Source: Candidatus Rifleibacteriota bacterium
Lineage (GTDB): Bacteria > Muiribacteriota > Ozemobacteria > Ozemobacterales > Ozemobacteraceae
Assembly: GCA_018818125.1 (NCBI GenBank)
Contig: JAHISQ010000180.1
Coordinates: 1 to 55,202, forward strand
Length of the DNA: 55,202 nt
Direction: 5' to 3'
The notes under the pieces were generated by a model that made no database searches, was not told the origin of the DNA, and was given only the letters and a program-made list of their open reading frames with translations. This document shows positions 1-7,352 of the stretch, piece by piece. A program made the position numbers and the translations under genes. The number at the start of each line of letters is the position of its first letter. Position 1 is the first letter of the stretch.

Positions 1-64
1 ACCGGCTTTCACCCTCGAAAACCCAGAACAGCACCAGGGCTTAACTTGTGTTTTACTCAATCTC

Positions 65-619
65 GTGTCGGGCGGGGCATTTATCTCAAAAGACCCCATT
101 GGCTTCAACGGGGGGATGAACCTCTACAGGTATGCTGATAACAATCCGATGATTTTTACTGATCCATGGGGGCTTGAGCCATGGTCGGTAGGGAAATATA
201 AGTGGGACTGGAATACTTGGTTTCAGCACCCGTCAACGACTGATGAAGAAAGAGTTTGTGCTGACAAAATAGAACCCACTGGCGATGAATTTTGGGCCTT
301 GTTAATGCTTCAGCCTTGGAAATGGGGTTGGTTGGCACCAAAACCGATTTCAATTGAAACAACCGCGCATGGCGCTTCTAGGCTTGCCGGTTCTGCCGCT
401 ACGCGCGGTGGTGTTCTTACAGAATCTGGTGTAAAAGCAGTTCGACAAGCTGGGCAAAAATTAACGCAAGCGGATGGTGCTATTGTTAGAATACTTCAAA
501 ATGAGGCGGGTCGTTTTAACATTGTAATAGATAACAAATCGGGTAAGTTAATCACCACGTTTGCAAATCTTTCTCAGAAATCACTAGAAAGGTTAGCTAG
601 AAACTATGGTTGGAAATAA
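65..619 (+). CDS. Rhs-family protein C-terminal tip with toxin domain (partial)
   Basis: The N terminus carries the hallmark end of the Rhs/YD-repeat core: FISKDPIGF, then NLYRYADNNP and DPWGL (the usual DPxGL that precedes the variable toxin). Roughly residues 100-184 form the variable C-terminal domain, which starts after a Pro-rich linker and ends FANLSQKSLERLARNYGWK. I do not recognise its toxin class; a small BECR/RNase-like fold is possible but is inference. The frame stays open to the left edge, and a GTG at 65 is the only start in it, but the upstream residues do not look like an Rhs core. This is therefore either a broken gene cut by the window or a displaced Rhs tip cassette. The following small gene overlaps it by 14 nt and looks like its immunity protein. 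Confidence 0.7.
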   Translation: MSGGAFISKDPIGFNGGMNLYRYADNNPMIFTDPWGLEPWSVGKYKWDWNTWFQHPSTTDEERVCADKIEPTGDEFWALLMLQPWKWGWLAPKPISIETTAHGASRLAGSAATRGGVLTESGVKAVRQAGQKLTQADGAIVRILQNEAGRFNIVIDNKSGKLITTFANLSQKSLERLARNYGWK

Positions 620-788
620 TGAAGTATGTTGCTGCTTTTGTGGCCAAGCACTAAGTTTCGAAAAAGCAATACAGCTTATTGTAACTGCTCTTGAAATGGG
701 TGATGAACAACAATGCCTATTTGCTCACAAGGTTTGTCTACAAAAACACATTCATAATTCAGTGCCATTACATCCTGATTTGATTTAA
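606..788 (+). CDS. Small immunity-like protein for the Rhs tip
   Basis: A 60-residue protein overlaps the end of the Rhs toxin gene by 14 nt, the normal arrangement for a toxin-immunity pair in polymorphic toxin systems. It has a CxFCG pair (VCCCFCGQAL), a later HKVCLQKHIH segment and a C terminus SVPLHPDLI. This layout of a Cys-Cys motif, Cys/His and terminal PLHPD resembles small immunity-like proteins found after Rhs tips. The Cys and His residues could bind a metal ion, which is inference. It would act in the cytosol by neutralising the toxin made from the upstream frame. Family membership is from memory; the position and Cys/His layout are seen directly. Confidence 0.6.
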   Translation: MVGNNEVCCCFCGQALSFEKAIQLIVTALEMGDEQQCLFAHKVCLQKHIHNSVPLHPDLI

Positions 789-881
789 ACCGACGTGATA
801 ACAGGCTTATGGAGTAGTGAAACGGCAAGCCTGGTTAAGTATTTGGTATAGAGACTGTCATTTATTGTCATCGGCTGCAAT

Positions 882-1017
882 ATACAAGACCCACCCCCGC
901 CGGGAGCCCGGCGGCCCCGGTGTCGCGGCACATCCGTTGCTAAACCTCGGGGCGGCTTCGGTCTGGCTGCTCCCTTGCAACCGCACCGAAGAGCACAGCC
1001 CGCGCCAGCCTTCGCCC
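882..1017 (+). repeat. 136-bp direct repeat, copy 1
   Basis: GC-rich block that recurs, without gaps and with about eight mismatches, at 1709-1844. The two copies bracket the RelE/XRE toxin-antitoxin pair. Each contains a perfect hairpin CCGCCGGG-AG-CCCGGCGG near its left end. No convincing gene lies in it. The rest of the 789-1046 gap shows nothing else I can name. Confidence 0.9.
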
Positions 1018-1046
1018 TTAGAGGTAAATCTAGGAAATTTTTGTTG

Positions 1047-1075
1047 TTGCCGTCATTACGCCAATGGCGTATAAT
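1047..1075 (+). promoter_or_regulatory. Sigma70-type promoter of the toxin-antitoxin pair
   Basis: TTGCCG at 1047-1052, a 17-nt spacer and a perfect TATAAT at 1070-1075. The predicted transcription start falls at or next to the toxin ATG at 1082, so the message may be leaderless. Confidence 0.65.
1057..1071. promoter_or_regulatory. Palindromic operator inside the TA promoter
   Basis: TACGCCA-A-TGGCGTA is a perfect 7-bp inverted repeat lying in the promoter spacer and touching the -10 box. That is the expected place for autorepression by the XRE antitoxin encoded downstream. The repeat is seen directly; its binding partner is inferred. Confidence 0.6.
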
Positions 1076-1081
1076 GAAGAT

Positions 1082-1399
1082 ATGGAAATAATAGAAACTT
1101 CTGTTTTTACCGCCTTTATCACCAAACTCATGTCTGATGATGAATATAAGGACATGCAGCAGGCGTTGATTCGTTGCCCGGTTGCCGGAGATATTATTAA
1201 GGGCAGCGGTGGCTTACGAAAACTGCGATGGGCTGCCAGTGGCAGAGGCAAACGTGGTGGTAGCAGAGTTATTTATTACTGGTATAAAGACATGGAAACC
1301 ATTTACATGCTTTATGCTTATGTGAAGAACCGTCAGGAAGACATAACCCGCGATCAGCTCAAAATGTTGAGCAAGCTGGTAGAGGAGGAACTGAAATGA
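1082..1399 (+). CDS. RelE/HigB-type toxin (mRNA interferase)
   Basis: A protein of about 105 residues resembling the RelE/HigB-2 toxin family, with the typical order of an N-terminal helix pair, a basic LRKLRWA...GRGKRGGSRVIYYW core and a YAYVKN...D segment before a C-terminal helix. Such toxins cleave mRNA on the ribosome. I chose the ATG at 1082 (MEIIETSVF) over the ATG at 1064, because 1064 lies inside the promoter and the family normally begins close to this sequence. The stop overlaps the antitoxin start (ATGA at 1396), so translation is coupled. Toxin first, antitoxin second is the HigBA order. Confidence 0.85.
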   Translation: MEIIETSVFTAFITKLMSDDEYKDMQQALIRCPVAGDIIKGSGGLRKLRWAASGRGKRGGSRVIYYWYKDMETIYMLYAYVKNRQEDITRDQLKMLSKLVEEELK

Positions 1400-1689
1400 A
1401 AGATAGTGACTTTAACAACCTGGTAGCCAGCATCAAAGAAGCCGGAAAAATTCGGCGCGGAGAGATGAAACCGAGCAGAGTCTTTGAAATAACTCCGCTC
1501 GATGTGAAGCAGATCAGAGAAAAGCTGCATAAAACTCAGCAGGAATTCGCTCTAATGATCGGCATAAGCGTTGCCACTTTAAGAAACTGGGAACAGGGCC
1601 GCAGAAGACCGGAAGGTCCGGCAATGGTTCTGCTTAAAATAGCTCAGACCAACCCGGAGCTTATCAGTCAGGCATTACTGAATTCCTGA
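1396..1689 (+). CDS. XRE-family antitoxin, HigA-like
   Basis: A 97-residue protein with a C-terminal helix-turn-helix domain: KTQQEFALMIGISVATLRNWEQGRRRP is the classic XRE helix 2-turn-helix 3 region. The N-terminal 35 residues (KIRRGEMKPSRVFE) probably wrap the toxin. It overlaps the toxin gene by 4 nt. Antitoxins of this group neutralise the RelE-like partner and repress their own promoter; the palindrome at 1057-1071 is the obvious candidate site. The pair lies exactly between two 136-bp direct repeats. Confidence 0.85.
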   Translation: MKDSDFNNLVASIKEAGKIRRGEMKPSRVFEITPLDVKQIREKLHKTQQEFALMIGISVATLRNWEQGRRRPEGPAMVLLKIAQTNPELISQALLNS

Positions 1690-1708
1690 AATTTCATTTA
1701 GCCGATGA

Positions 1709-1844
1709 ATACAAAGCCCACCCCCGCCGGGAGCCCGGCGGCCCCGGTGTCGCGGCACATCCGTTATTAAACCTCGGGGCGGCTTCGGTCTGGCTGCTCC
1801 CTTGCAACCGCACCTAAGAGCACAGCTCGCGCCGGCCTTCGCCT
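1709..1844 (+). repeat. 136-bp direct repeat, copy 2
   Basis: About 94 percent identical by eye to 882-1017, in the same orientation, starting 20 nt after the antitoxin stop. It includes the same CCGCCGGG-AG-CCCGGCGG hairpin. Together the copies delimit an 827-bp unit containing only the toxin-antitoxin pair. Confidence 0.9.
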
Positions 1845-1885
1845 TCCCTGGCTCAGTCTGTCACGTTCAGTGCGGCAACGGTGCT

Positions 1886-1912
1886 GGTCAGGTAATGGGC
1901 CATTACCTGACC
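1886..1912. repeat. 27-bp near-perfect palindrome
   Basis: GGTCAGGTAATGG-G-CCATTACCTGACC has 13-bp perfect arms around a single central base. It lies in the gene-free stretch 1845-2250, where I find no credible gene. A shorter inverted repeat CATAACA-GGCG-TGTTATG follows at 1968-1985. Function unknown; an operator or recombination site is possible. Confidence 0.75.
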
Positions 1913-2209
1913 TTGACTGCGGTCGGCGACTCGCCAGACCTCGGGCAGTGGGTAACCCATGCCTTTACATAACAGGCGTGTTATGCAAACCGCCCCTCGT
2001 ATCAGGGTTTTACAGGCTGTCGCCTGTTTATCTGGCTGTATTTCACTCAATGCCGCTGCCCCTCCCGCGAAGAAAAGACAGCAACTAAACAAAAGCACTC
2101 CGAATCTCTTTGCTATGCAGCATAGGTTAACAGTATTTTTCTGAGTTTAACGAACACGTCAACGATCTGAATGCTTGCCGCGATTACTCTTTTCTGAAGC
2201 GAATTTCTC

Positions 2210-2232
2210 TAAGATCACATTCTGTGATCTTA
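2210..2232. repeat. Inverted repeat downstream of the higA-like gene
   Basis: TAAGATCACA-TTC-TGTGATCTTA has perfect 10-bp arms and lies 18 nt beyond the minus-strand higA stop. The A/T run is on the wrong side for a standard minus-strand terminator, so I call it only an inverted repeat; it may still end or protect the higA transcript. Confidence 0.55.
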
Positions 2233-2250
2233 AAAAACCGACTTAGTTAT

Positions 2251-2553
2251 TTACGCAGCATTTGCCCAGGGTTTTATCTTTTCCAGATCGTCTGCGATAT
2301 GCTCTTTTTCAGTTTCAAGGTTATACCGAACCTGAAGATTCAACCAGAAACCTTCGGATAGCCCAAAAAATCTGGAGAGCCGAAGCCCGGTATCAGCTGT
2401 TATTCCCCTTATTCCGTGAACTATTTCGTTTATCCGTCTAGGCGAAACCCCGACAGCAAGAGCAAGACGATACTGGGAAATATTAATTGGTTTCAAGAAC
2501 TCTTCCAACAGAATTTCACCTGGATGAACTGGTGCCAACTTTCTTTTTGTCAT
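2251..2553 (-). CDS. higA: HigA-family antitoxin (orphan)
   Basis: A 100-residue HigA: APVHPGEILLEEFLKPINIS at the N terminus, then an XRE helix-turn-helix (QYRLALAVGVSPRRINEIVHG) and GITADTGLRLSRFFG, which are diagnostic of the family. The start has an excellent AGGAGG-type ribosome site. It normally follows higB and forms a complex with that toxin. Here only the C-terminal half of higB remains directly upstream (2568-2711), so this antitoxin appears to be orphaned. It could still repress other promoters or neutralise related toxins. Confidence 0.88.
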   Translation of the reverse strand: MTKRKLAPVHPGEILLEEFLKPINISQYRLALAVGVSPRRINEIVHGIRGITADTGLRLSRFFGLSEGFWLNLQVRYNLETEKEHIADDLEKIKPWANAA

Positions 2554-2567
2554 TTTCGCCTCCTGTT

Positions 2568-2711
2568 TCAGTGATAATCCACAATTTCAACTGAAAAAGC
2601 ATCACAGTCTTTCCAGATAAAACAGATTCGCCACTGATCATTTATTCTGACACTATTCTGTCCTGCCCGGTTGCCATGAAGAGGCTCCAGCCCTTTCAGC
2701 TTTACTGAGGT
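2568..2711 (-). pseudogene. higB toxin fragment, N-terminal half missing
   Basis: Reading the minus strand gives 47 codons that translate to a typical HigB C terminus: GNRAGQNSVRINDQWRICF followed by a DCDAF...VEIVDYH ending, then stop 14 nt before higA. Full HigB is about 92 residues. An in-frame stop at 2712-2714 precedes this piece and no start codon is available, so the N-terminal half, including the first helices, is gone. The fragment overlaps the 3' end of the next membrane-protein gene in another frame, suggesting a recombination joint near 2700. Confidence 0.8.
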
Positions 2712-3291
2712 TTAATGTCAGATGGTTTGCCAGCATCAGAAGCGGGGCAATACCCAGAAAAAGCAGTAACCCGGCAGAAGATTCAATCAGAGTTGCTGCA
2801 CCCGCCAGAACCGAAACTAGATTGCCAAGAACAGCTATCTTGAAAATGATAGCAAACGCAGGCTTGACAGTTGCCTTCTCGGCTACACGGAACAGTTTCA
2901 ACTTCCCTGCAAATAACAGTATTACCGCTTCGACAATACAGACAACCAATTCGGTCAGAACTACATAAGCAACATACAGCATGGCAGACAAATCGCCGCT
3001 GGCAACGACATCTCCGGTCACTATAGCAGCAAATGTGCCAAGAGGGGCACCGATAAAGCTGAACCAGGTCATGGAAGTAACCACAAACCATACAATAAGT
3101 ATCAGCGAGCCTCTGAATCCAAAGGCTTTAAGAGCAAGTGCAAAAAATAACGATTCCAGCAGGAGTGAAGCAATGGCACTAACCGGGTCGAAACCAATCG
3201 GGTTCGCTGCAGCAATAGCTGGCCAGAAGGCGAAAAAAAGTAAAACTGTCAAACAGGGTGAGACAGAATTAAACGTCAGGTTGTCATTCAT
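2653..3291 (-). CDS. Hypothetical multi-pass membrane protein
   Basis: A 212-residue protein with a signal-like first helix (LTVLLFFAFWPAIAAA) and about five further hydrophobic helices. No family recognised. A ribosome site (GGGAG) precedes the ATG. Its last 20 residues (KAERAGASSWQPGRTE) are polar and share DNA with the higB fragment in another frame, so the native C terminus may have been replaced when the higB gene was broken. It is transcribed in the same direction as fecR but is separated from it by a hairpin. Confidence 0.6.
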   Translation of the reverse strand: MNDNLTFNSVSPCLTVLLFFAFWPAIAAANPIGFDPVSAIASLLLESLFFALALKAFGFRGSLILIVWFVVTSMTWFSFIGAPLGTFAAIVTGDVVASGDLSAMLYVAYVVLTELVVCIVEAVILLFAGKLKLFRVAEKATVKPAFAIIFKIAVLGNLVSVLAGAATLIESSAGLLLFLGIAPLLMLANHLTLNLSKAERAGASSWQPGRTE

Positions 3292-3398
3292 AAAATTCTC
3301 CCGGATTTAACTCGGCGGGTTCAATATAGTATACAAAACACACCATGCCAATAAGTCGCACAGGTTCGCCCCATCTCACCCATGGATTCGCAAAAGCA

Positions 3399-3429
3399 AG
3401 CAGCGCCCGGCACAAGGCCGGACGCTGCT
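3399..3429 (-). terminator. Probable terminator of the fecR-like gene
   Basis: Hairpin AGCAGCG-C-CCGGC, loop ACAAG, GCCGG-A-CGCTGCT, 23 nt past the minus-strand fecR stop. On the minus strand it is followed by TGCTTTTGC, a weak T tract. Stem quality is good, terminator strength uncertain. Confidence 0.6.
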
Positions 3430-3451
3430 GATTATGCCTACTTACAGAAAG

Positions 3452-4186
3452 TTACTTTTGCTGCTTTTTTACGGCCTCAAGCTGTTTGAGGGCATCTTGA
3501 GTTTTTGAGTCACTGTCGCCGTATTCATATTTCAGGTTAAGATATCTGATGAACAGGCGGTTAAGATCGTTAGTATCATCATTAGCCTGCCAATCCGCAG
3601 AAGCCCATTCTGCGTTTTTAAGTTCGACATTGAACTTATAAGGTCTGACCAGGTCTGAGTCAGCATCACAATGTGTGGCAAAACCAGATCGCAACAGTAC
3701 ACCACGATTGCTTTGCCGACTCTTAACGGCAACTGCACCCTCGGTAACCGAAATTGAAGTTCGCTTGCGCGAGCCCACGGAAACTTCAAATTCCGTACCC
3801 CTGATCCCCGCTACCAGAGTTGGAGTTTCAATCTTGAATTCGGTGCCACGCTTGGTGAACTTATACCAGGTCTTGCCTTTGAACAGTTTGAGGCTAAGAG
3901 CCTGTATTTCTATCAACGTGCGCTCTTTAATGCGCATGACAGTGCCGTCTCCGTATACCAGGGTGGCTTTTGATTCTCTAAGAGTTTCGAGCAGATCACC
4001 GGGAAAAAGCTCGACCGACTGTGTAATTATGTCAGTCCTGGCGCTGCCAACACGCGTCAGCTTAACCTGACCGCTGATTATATCTAGTCTGGCATCAAGC
4101 GCAACAAGTTTGCTACCATCTGCCCAGGCAGTTGTTAAGAACAGAGTAAAACAAAGAATCAGGAAGCACAGCTTTGTGCATTTCAT
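3452..4186 (-). CDS. FecR-domain secreted protein
   Basis: A 244-residue protein with a signal peptide (CFLILCFTLFLTTAWA) and a FecR domain: a GQV...R repeat, GDLLET, ATLVYGDGTVMRI, the IETPTLVAGIRGTEFEV core and SVTEGAVAV. Such periplasmic FecR proteins bind cell-envelope polymers or act in sensory systems; a function in surface-polymer biology fits the neighbours, but no sigma factor or TonB receptor is nearby. I set the start at the ATG at 4186, with AGGAGG 8 nt upstream and a perfect promoter at 4235-4263, rather than at the longer frame to 4255, which would begin inside the promoter. The C-terminal 60 residues are charged and helical. Confidence 0.85.
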   Translation of the reverse strand: MKCTKLCFLILCFTLFLTTAWADGSKLVALDARLDIISGQVKLTRVGSARTDIITQSVELFPGDLLETLRESKATLVYGDGTVMRIKERTLIEIQALSLKLFKGKTWYKFTKRGTEFKIETPTLVAGIRGTEFEVSVGSRKRTSISVTEGAVAVKSRQSNRGVLLRSGFATHCDADSDLVRPYKFNVELKNAEWASADWQANDDTNDLNRLFIRYLNLKYEYGDSDSKTQDALKQLEAVKKQQK

Positions 4187-4234
4187 CGTATAAGCCTCCT
4201 TGACCACAAGGGTCGAATTGCCGAAGTTTTCTAA

Positions 4235-4263
4235 ATTATAAGAATACCTTGCCAATGTGTCAA
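4235..4263 (-). promoter_or_regulatory. Consensus sigma70 promoter of the fecR-like gene
   Basis: On the minus strand TTGACA (4263-4258), a 17-nt spacer and TATAAT (4240-4235): both hexamers are perfect and the spacing is ideal. It gives a leader of about 40 nt and fixes the fecR start at 4186. Confidence 0.9.
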
Positions 4264-4383
4264 TGGTCAGTTAGCGAGATAATCGAGATAATCGAGCCCG
4301 ACCCGACCGGTTCGCCAACAACGTCAAACGGTTGCTGGTTCGCATTAAGCGCTCCATAGGCAACGATTGCCAGGCTCGTAATC

Positions 4384-5526
4384 TCAGTTGCGCAGTACAC
4401 TGACAATTTGTCGCAGGGGTCTGGCAAGGTAATATAGCCATAACCAGGGTGGCTGCAGATAAACGAAGCGAAAATCATTGTCTGAAGGTGAAATCATTGC
4501 TCGCCAGACAAATAGCAGGCGCTCACGCCAACTGTCGCGGGCGGCTATTTCTATCAGCAGACTATCCGACTTCGAAGCAAGACTAGAGCCAGTAGCCAGG
4601 CGGCGGCACAAAATTATGGCCAGCATCCTGCTTAAACGATCACGCCTCAACTCAAGCTCTGCCGCCTCAGGCAAAGTCAGCAAAAACATCAGCTTTGCCA
4701 GCTGCAAGCCAAGCGCCAGCATGCGAGCTGCACCAATTCGTCGCGCTGCGACGAAAAGCTTGTGATAATCAATTTCTGGAAAAGCCTTTACCAGCCCGGC
4801 AACATCGCAAACCAGGCGCAATTCGTTCCAGCAATGGGTCGTGTGGTGCGCACACAGCACCAGCAAATGATCTTCTGGCGAAAGCGTTGGTATTCGATGC
4901 CCACAAACGAGCACAAAGCTTTGACTTGCGATTTTTTTCTCATTGCCGGGTATTTGCAGATAATATTCATGGAAAAGCCTCCAGTGAATGTCGAGGCCAA
5001 TACCAGCTGGGCTGACCAGCTGAAATTCTATATGGTGTTGCCTTTTCAATTCAGTATGGCAGTCAGCCAGTTCTTCAGTATCTCGATAGCCCTTCGCCAT
5101 CAGCACTCGTTTCAATCGCTCCGCCTGTTCGTAAGATGGAACCAGTAAATCAATATCACAGTAACGGCGAGCCGCCACGTTGCCATGGATACCGGCCGCC
5201 AATGCTGCCCCTTTAAAAAAGACAACTGGAATAGAATGCTGCCGGGAAATTTCTGCAATCTTAACCAGATCAGCACAGTTGCGCAAGGCTGCGATGCTTG
5301 CTTCCCGACTGGATTTTACTAGCGAAGCGCTGTCTGCCAGTGCCCTGTTTTTTTGCAACTCGTCGCAAACCAGCCAGTTTACGCCATGCACTTTTGCCAT
5401 TTTAAGCAGACCTGGCAAATCAGTAATATTCGTTTCGTGGCCAATAGATTTGCAGCTTGAATCAGCGAATCTGCCCTGTAGAATTTCCTGAATTTTCTGC
5501 ATCATTACCAGTCTAATTCCCGTCAA
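4384..5526 (-). CDS. Nucleotidyltransferase-family protein of the RiPP operon
   Basis: A 380-residue protein of the uncharacterised nucleotidyltransferase family (PF14907-like): VVFFKGAALAAGIHG (near residues 101-115), then RRYCDIDLLV with the paired Asp at 124 and 126 expected to hold metal, and later CAHHTTHCWNELRLVCDVAGL. Members occur in lasso-peptide clusters and in loci with an HprK-like kinase and PqqD, where a role in phosphorylating or nucleotidylating the peptide has been proposed. It is the last gene of the operon and overlaps the ABC exporter by 14 nt. The true start may be the ATG at 5505 or 5502 (MMQKIQEIL). Confidence 0.8.
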   Translation of the reverse strand: MTGIRLVMMQKIQEILQGRFADSSCKSIGHETNITDLPGLLKMAKVHGVNWLVCDELQKNRALADSASLVKSSREASIAALRNCADLVKIAEISRQHSIPVVFFKGAALAAGIHGNVAARRYCDIDLLVPSYEQAERLKRVLMAKGYRDTEELADCHTELKRQHHIEFQLVSPAGIGLDIHWRLFHEYYLQIPGNEKKIASQSFVLVCGHRIPTLSPEDHLLVLCAHHTTHCWNELRLVCDVAGLVKAFPEIDYHKLFVAARRIGAARMLALGLQLAKLMFLLTLPEAAELELRRDRLSRMLAIILCRRLATGSSLASKSDSLLIEIAARDSWRERLLFVWRAMISPSDNDFRFVYLQPPWLWLYYLARPLRQIVSVLRN

Positions 5527-7222
5527 CTGTGAATTTCTTGTGACTCATAATAATGGTAATGCGTTCAGCCATAAATGGCTGCAGATTTTCCATTATTTTT
5601 GCGGCTGTTACCTGATCAATTGCCGCAAATGGCTCGTCAAGAATGAGGATTCCCGGATCTTTAATTATAGTACGCACTAACGCCAGGCGCTGTCGCTGAC
5701 CTTCGGAAAGATTTGTTGCGCCATCGCTAAGCTGCCGATTAAGGCCATCGGGGTAATTCAAAACAAAATCTTCTGCACAACAAAGATGCAAAGCTTTCAG
5801 AATGTCATTTTCGTCAGCCTGTGGATTTGCAACCAGAAGATTTTCCATGATACTGCCGGCAAAAAAAAAGTCGGCTTGCGGCTTATAACCGATTATTTCA
5901 CGCAGCGCGGACGTAGCAATTTCTGCCAGTGGCCGACCGTCAAGAGTAATCTTGCCTGAGTCCGGGCGCAAAAATTTCAATAACAGACGAGCTAAAGTGG
6001 TTTTTCCGGCACCACTGACCCAGTCAATTACTGATACCCGGCCGCGACGGAATTCCAGATTCAATTTATCTAAAATTTTATGCCCACAATTATGAGAATA
6101 AGTCGTTTCGTGCAAGCATATTTTTTCGGGTCTGACGTTCAAACTAACTGGGTTAGTCGAAACCTGGGCGAGTTTCGTTTCAATTTTGCAGTCATCCTCG
6201 CCAGAAAATTCCAGCACTTCTTTCGCCCGGTTTATGGAAGCCAGAGTTGGCTGCAGGTTGAGATAAAGCATCGCCAGGCTCGAAAGAGGTCCGGCCAGAT
6301 AACCAATGTAACCAAGAAAAGCAATTATGTCTCCGACACTCAGCTGCCCGGCACGAAAAAGACCATCGGCAGTTACCAGAAGAAAAAGCAGACAACAGAT
6401 CTGGGCCGCGCGAGCAATCGCTGAGGAACCCAGACCGGTTTTGTAATACTTGAATCTCGTGGAAATAAGCTCATCAAGGCGGCCAGCCAAACCATCTATT
6501 CTTGTCATTTCAAGGTTGAAGCCCTTGATGGTTTCAATACCAAGCAGGCTGTTTTGCACAAAAGCCTGGTTTTTGGCAGATTTTTCAGCTGACAAATGGG
6601 AAAGGCGCCTCGCTACCGGGGTGAAAAACCAGTTTGTCAGAAGATAAATCGGTGCCGTGAGCAGGCAAATGAGGGTCATTTTCAGATTTATATGGCTCAA
6701 AATCGCCAGGCCAAGAAAGAATCTGAGCAGGTTATTGGCCAGCGACGGCAAAAGAGTTCGCGCCAGCGCTTCAAAGGCCCCGGAATCTGCCATTATGCGT
6801 GAGTTAAGATAGCCATGGGTAAAGCTCTGATGCTTTTTCAGGCTGGCATGCATCACTCTGGCGAAAAGATCAGAGGTAATTTGAGCGGTCATGCGTTGCT
6901 GAATAAAAAAATTACCAAGGTCGCGAATTGTCTGCAAAGTCGCCAGCATCAGCGAAAAGGAAAAAGCAAAAAGAGCAAACCAGTAAACATCAGTGGTTAC
7001 CTTGCCAATAAGCTCTGCAACGACAGAAAAACCAGCATTATTTACCAGTGAGACGACCGCTTCCGGTGGTTTGCCTGTCAATATGTTATCAAAAAAAATC
7101 TTTCCGGCCAGTGGTGTCAGCGACGAAGTTGCAGTCAAAAGTATGCCAACCGCATAAGACAACAACAGCAGCCACTTAAATCGCTGCAAGTAGGGTTTAA
7201 ACGTCTTGATCATCTCAATCAT
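5513..7222 (-). CDS. ABC transporter, fused permease-ATPase (peptide exporter)
   Basis: A 569-residue half-transporter: six predicted membrane helices in residues 1-310, then the ATPase. Visible motifs are Q-loop YKPQ (Q449), signature LSEGQ (505-509), Walker B ILILDEP (525-531) and H-loop His561. There is no N-terminal C39 peptidase, so leader removal must be done by another enzyme; the S26 peptidase upstream is the candidate. Two oddities: the first Gly of Walker A is Trp401 (WVSGAGKTT), and the protein stops eight residues after the H-loop, about 30-40 residues short of the usual end. Either it works as is or the ATPase is impaired. Its place in the operon suggests export of the modified peptide. 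Confidence 0.88.
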   Translation of the reverse strand: MIEMIKTFKPYLQRFKWLLLLSYAVGILLTATSSLTPLAGKIFFDNILTGKPPEAVVSLVNNAGFSVVAELIGKVTTDVYWFALFAFSFSLMLATLQTIRDLGNFFIQQRMTAQITSDLFARVMHASLKKHQSFTHGYLNSRIMADSGAFEALARTLLPSLANNLLRFFLGLAILSHINLKMTLICLLTAPIYLLTNWFFTPVARRLSHLSAEKSAKNQAFVQNSLLGIETIKGFNLEMTRIDGLAGRLDELISTRFKYYKTGLGSSAIARAAQICCLLFLLVTADGLFRAGQLSVGDIIAFLGYIGYLAGPLSSLAMLYLNLQPTLASINRAKEVLEFSGEDDCKIETKLAQVSTNPVSLNVRPEKICLHETTYSHNCGHKILDKLNLEFRRGRVSVIDWVSGAGKTTLARLLLKFLRPDSGKITLDGRPLAEIATSALREIIGYKPQADFFFAGSIMENLLVANPQADENDILKALHLCCAEDFVLNYPDGLNRQLSDGATNLSEGQRQRLALVRTIIKDPGILILDEPFAAIDQVTAAKIMENLQPFMAERITIIMSHKKFTVDGN

Positions 7223-7290
7223 GAGGGCAAGTATAGCACACGCACAGAGCAGCTTCTACCCCACCACCATTCAATATCTCAAAGAGCAGC

Positions 7291-7322
7291 ATTGTCATTT
7301 CGACCAAAGGGAGAAATCTCTA
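7291..7322. repeat. Intergenic repeat-like element
   Basis: The gap 7223-7352 between the HprK-like and ABC genes contains ATTGTCATTTCGACCAAAGG then GAGAAATCTC, a sequence I recognise as a dispersed intergenic repeat type in many genomes. It is the only sizeable gap inside the operon; a second copy is not visible in this window. Confidence 0.35.
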
Positions 7323-7352
7323 CTACCAGGAGTCATTGGGTTACCAGGGTTA

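Noticed and set aside
817..1074. 85-codon open frame over the first 136-bp repeat
   Set aside because: It is open only because of the GC-rich repeat, has no ribosome site, and the second repeat copy does not keep the frame in a comparable gene.
882..1844. 136-bp repeats as integron attC sites
   Set aside because: They are the right size and frame a TA module, but no RYYYAAC/GTTRRRY core pair is found at their ends.
2210..2232. Rho-independent terminator for higA
   Set aside because: Good stem, but no T run follows on the minus strand.
4260..4478. Small minus-strand gene after the nucleotidyltransferase
   Set aside because: It overlaps the nucleotidyltransferase end and the fecR promoter, has no ribosome site and no recognisable features.
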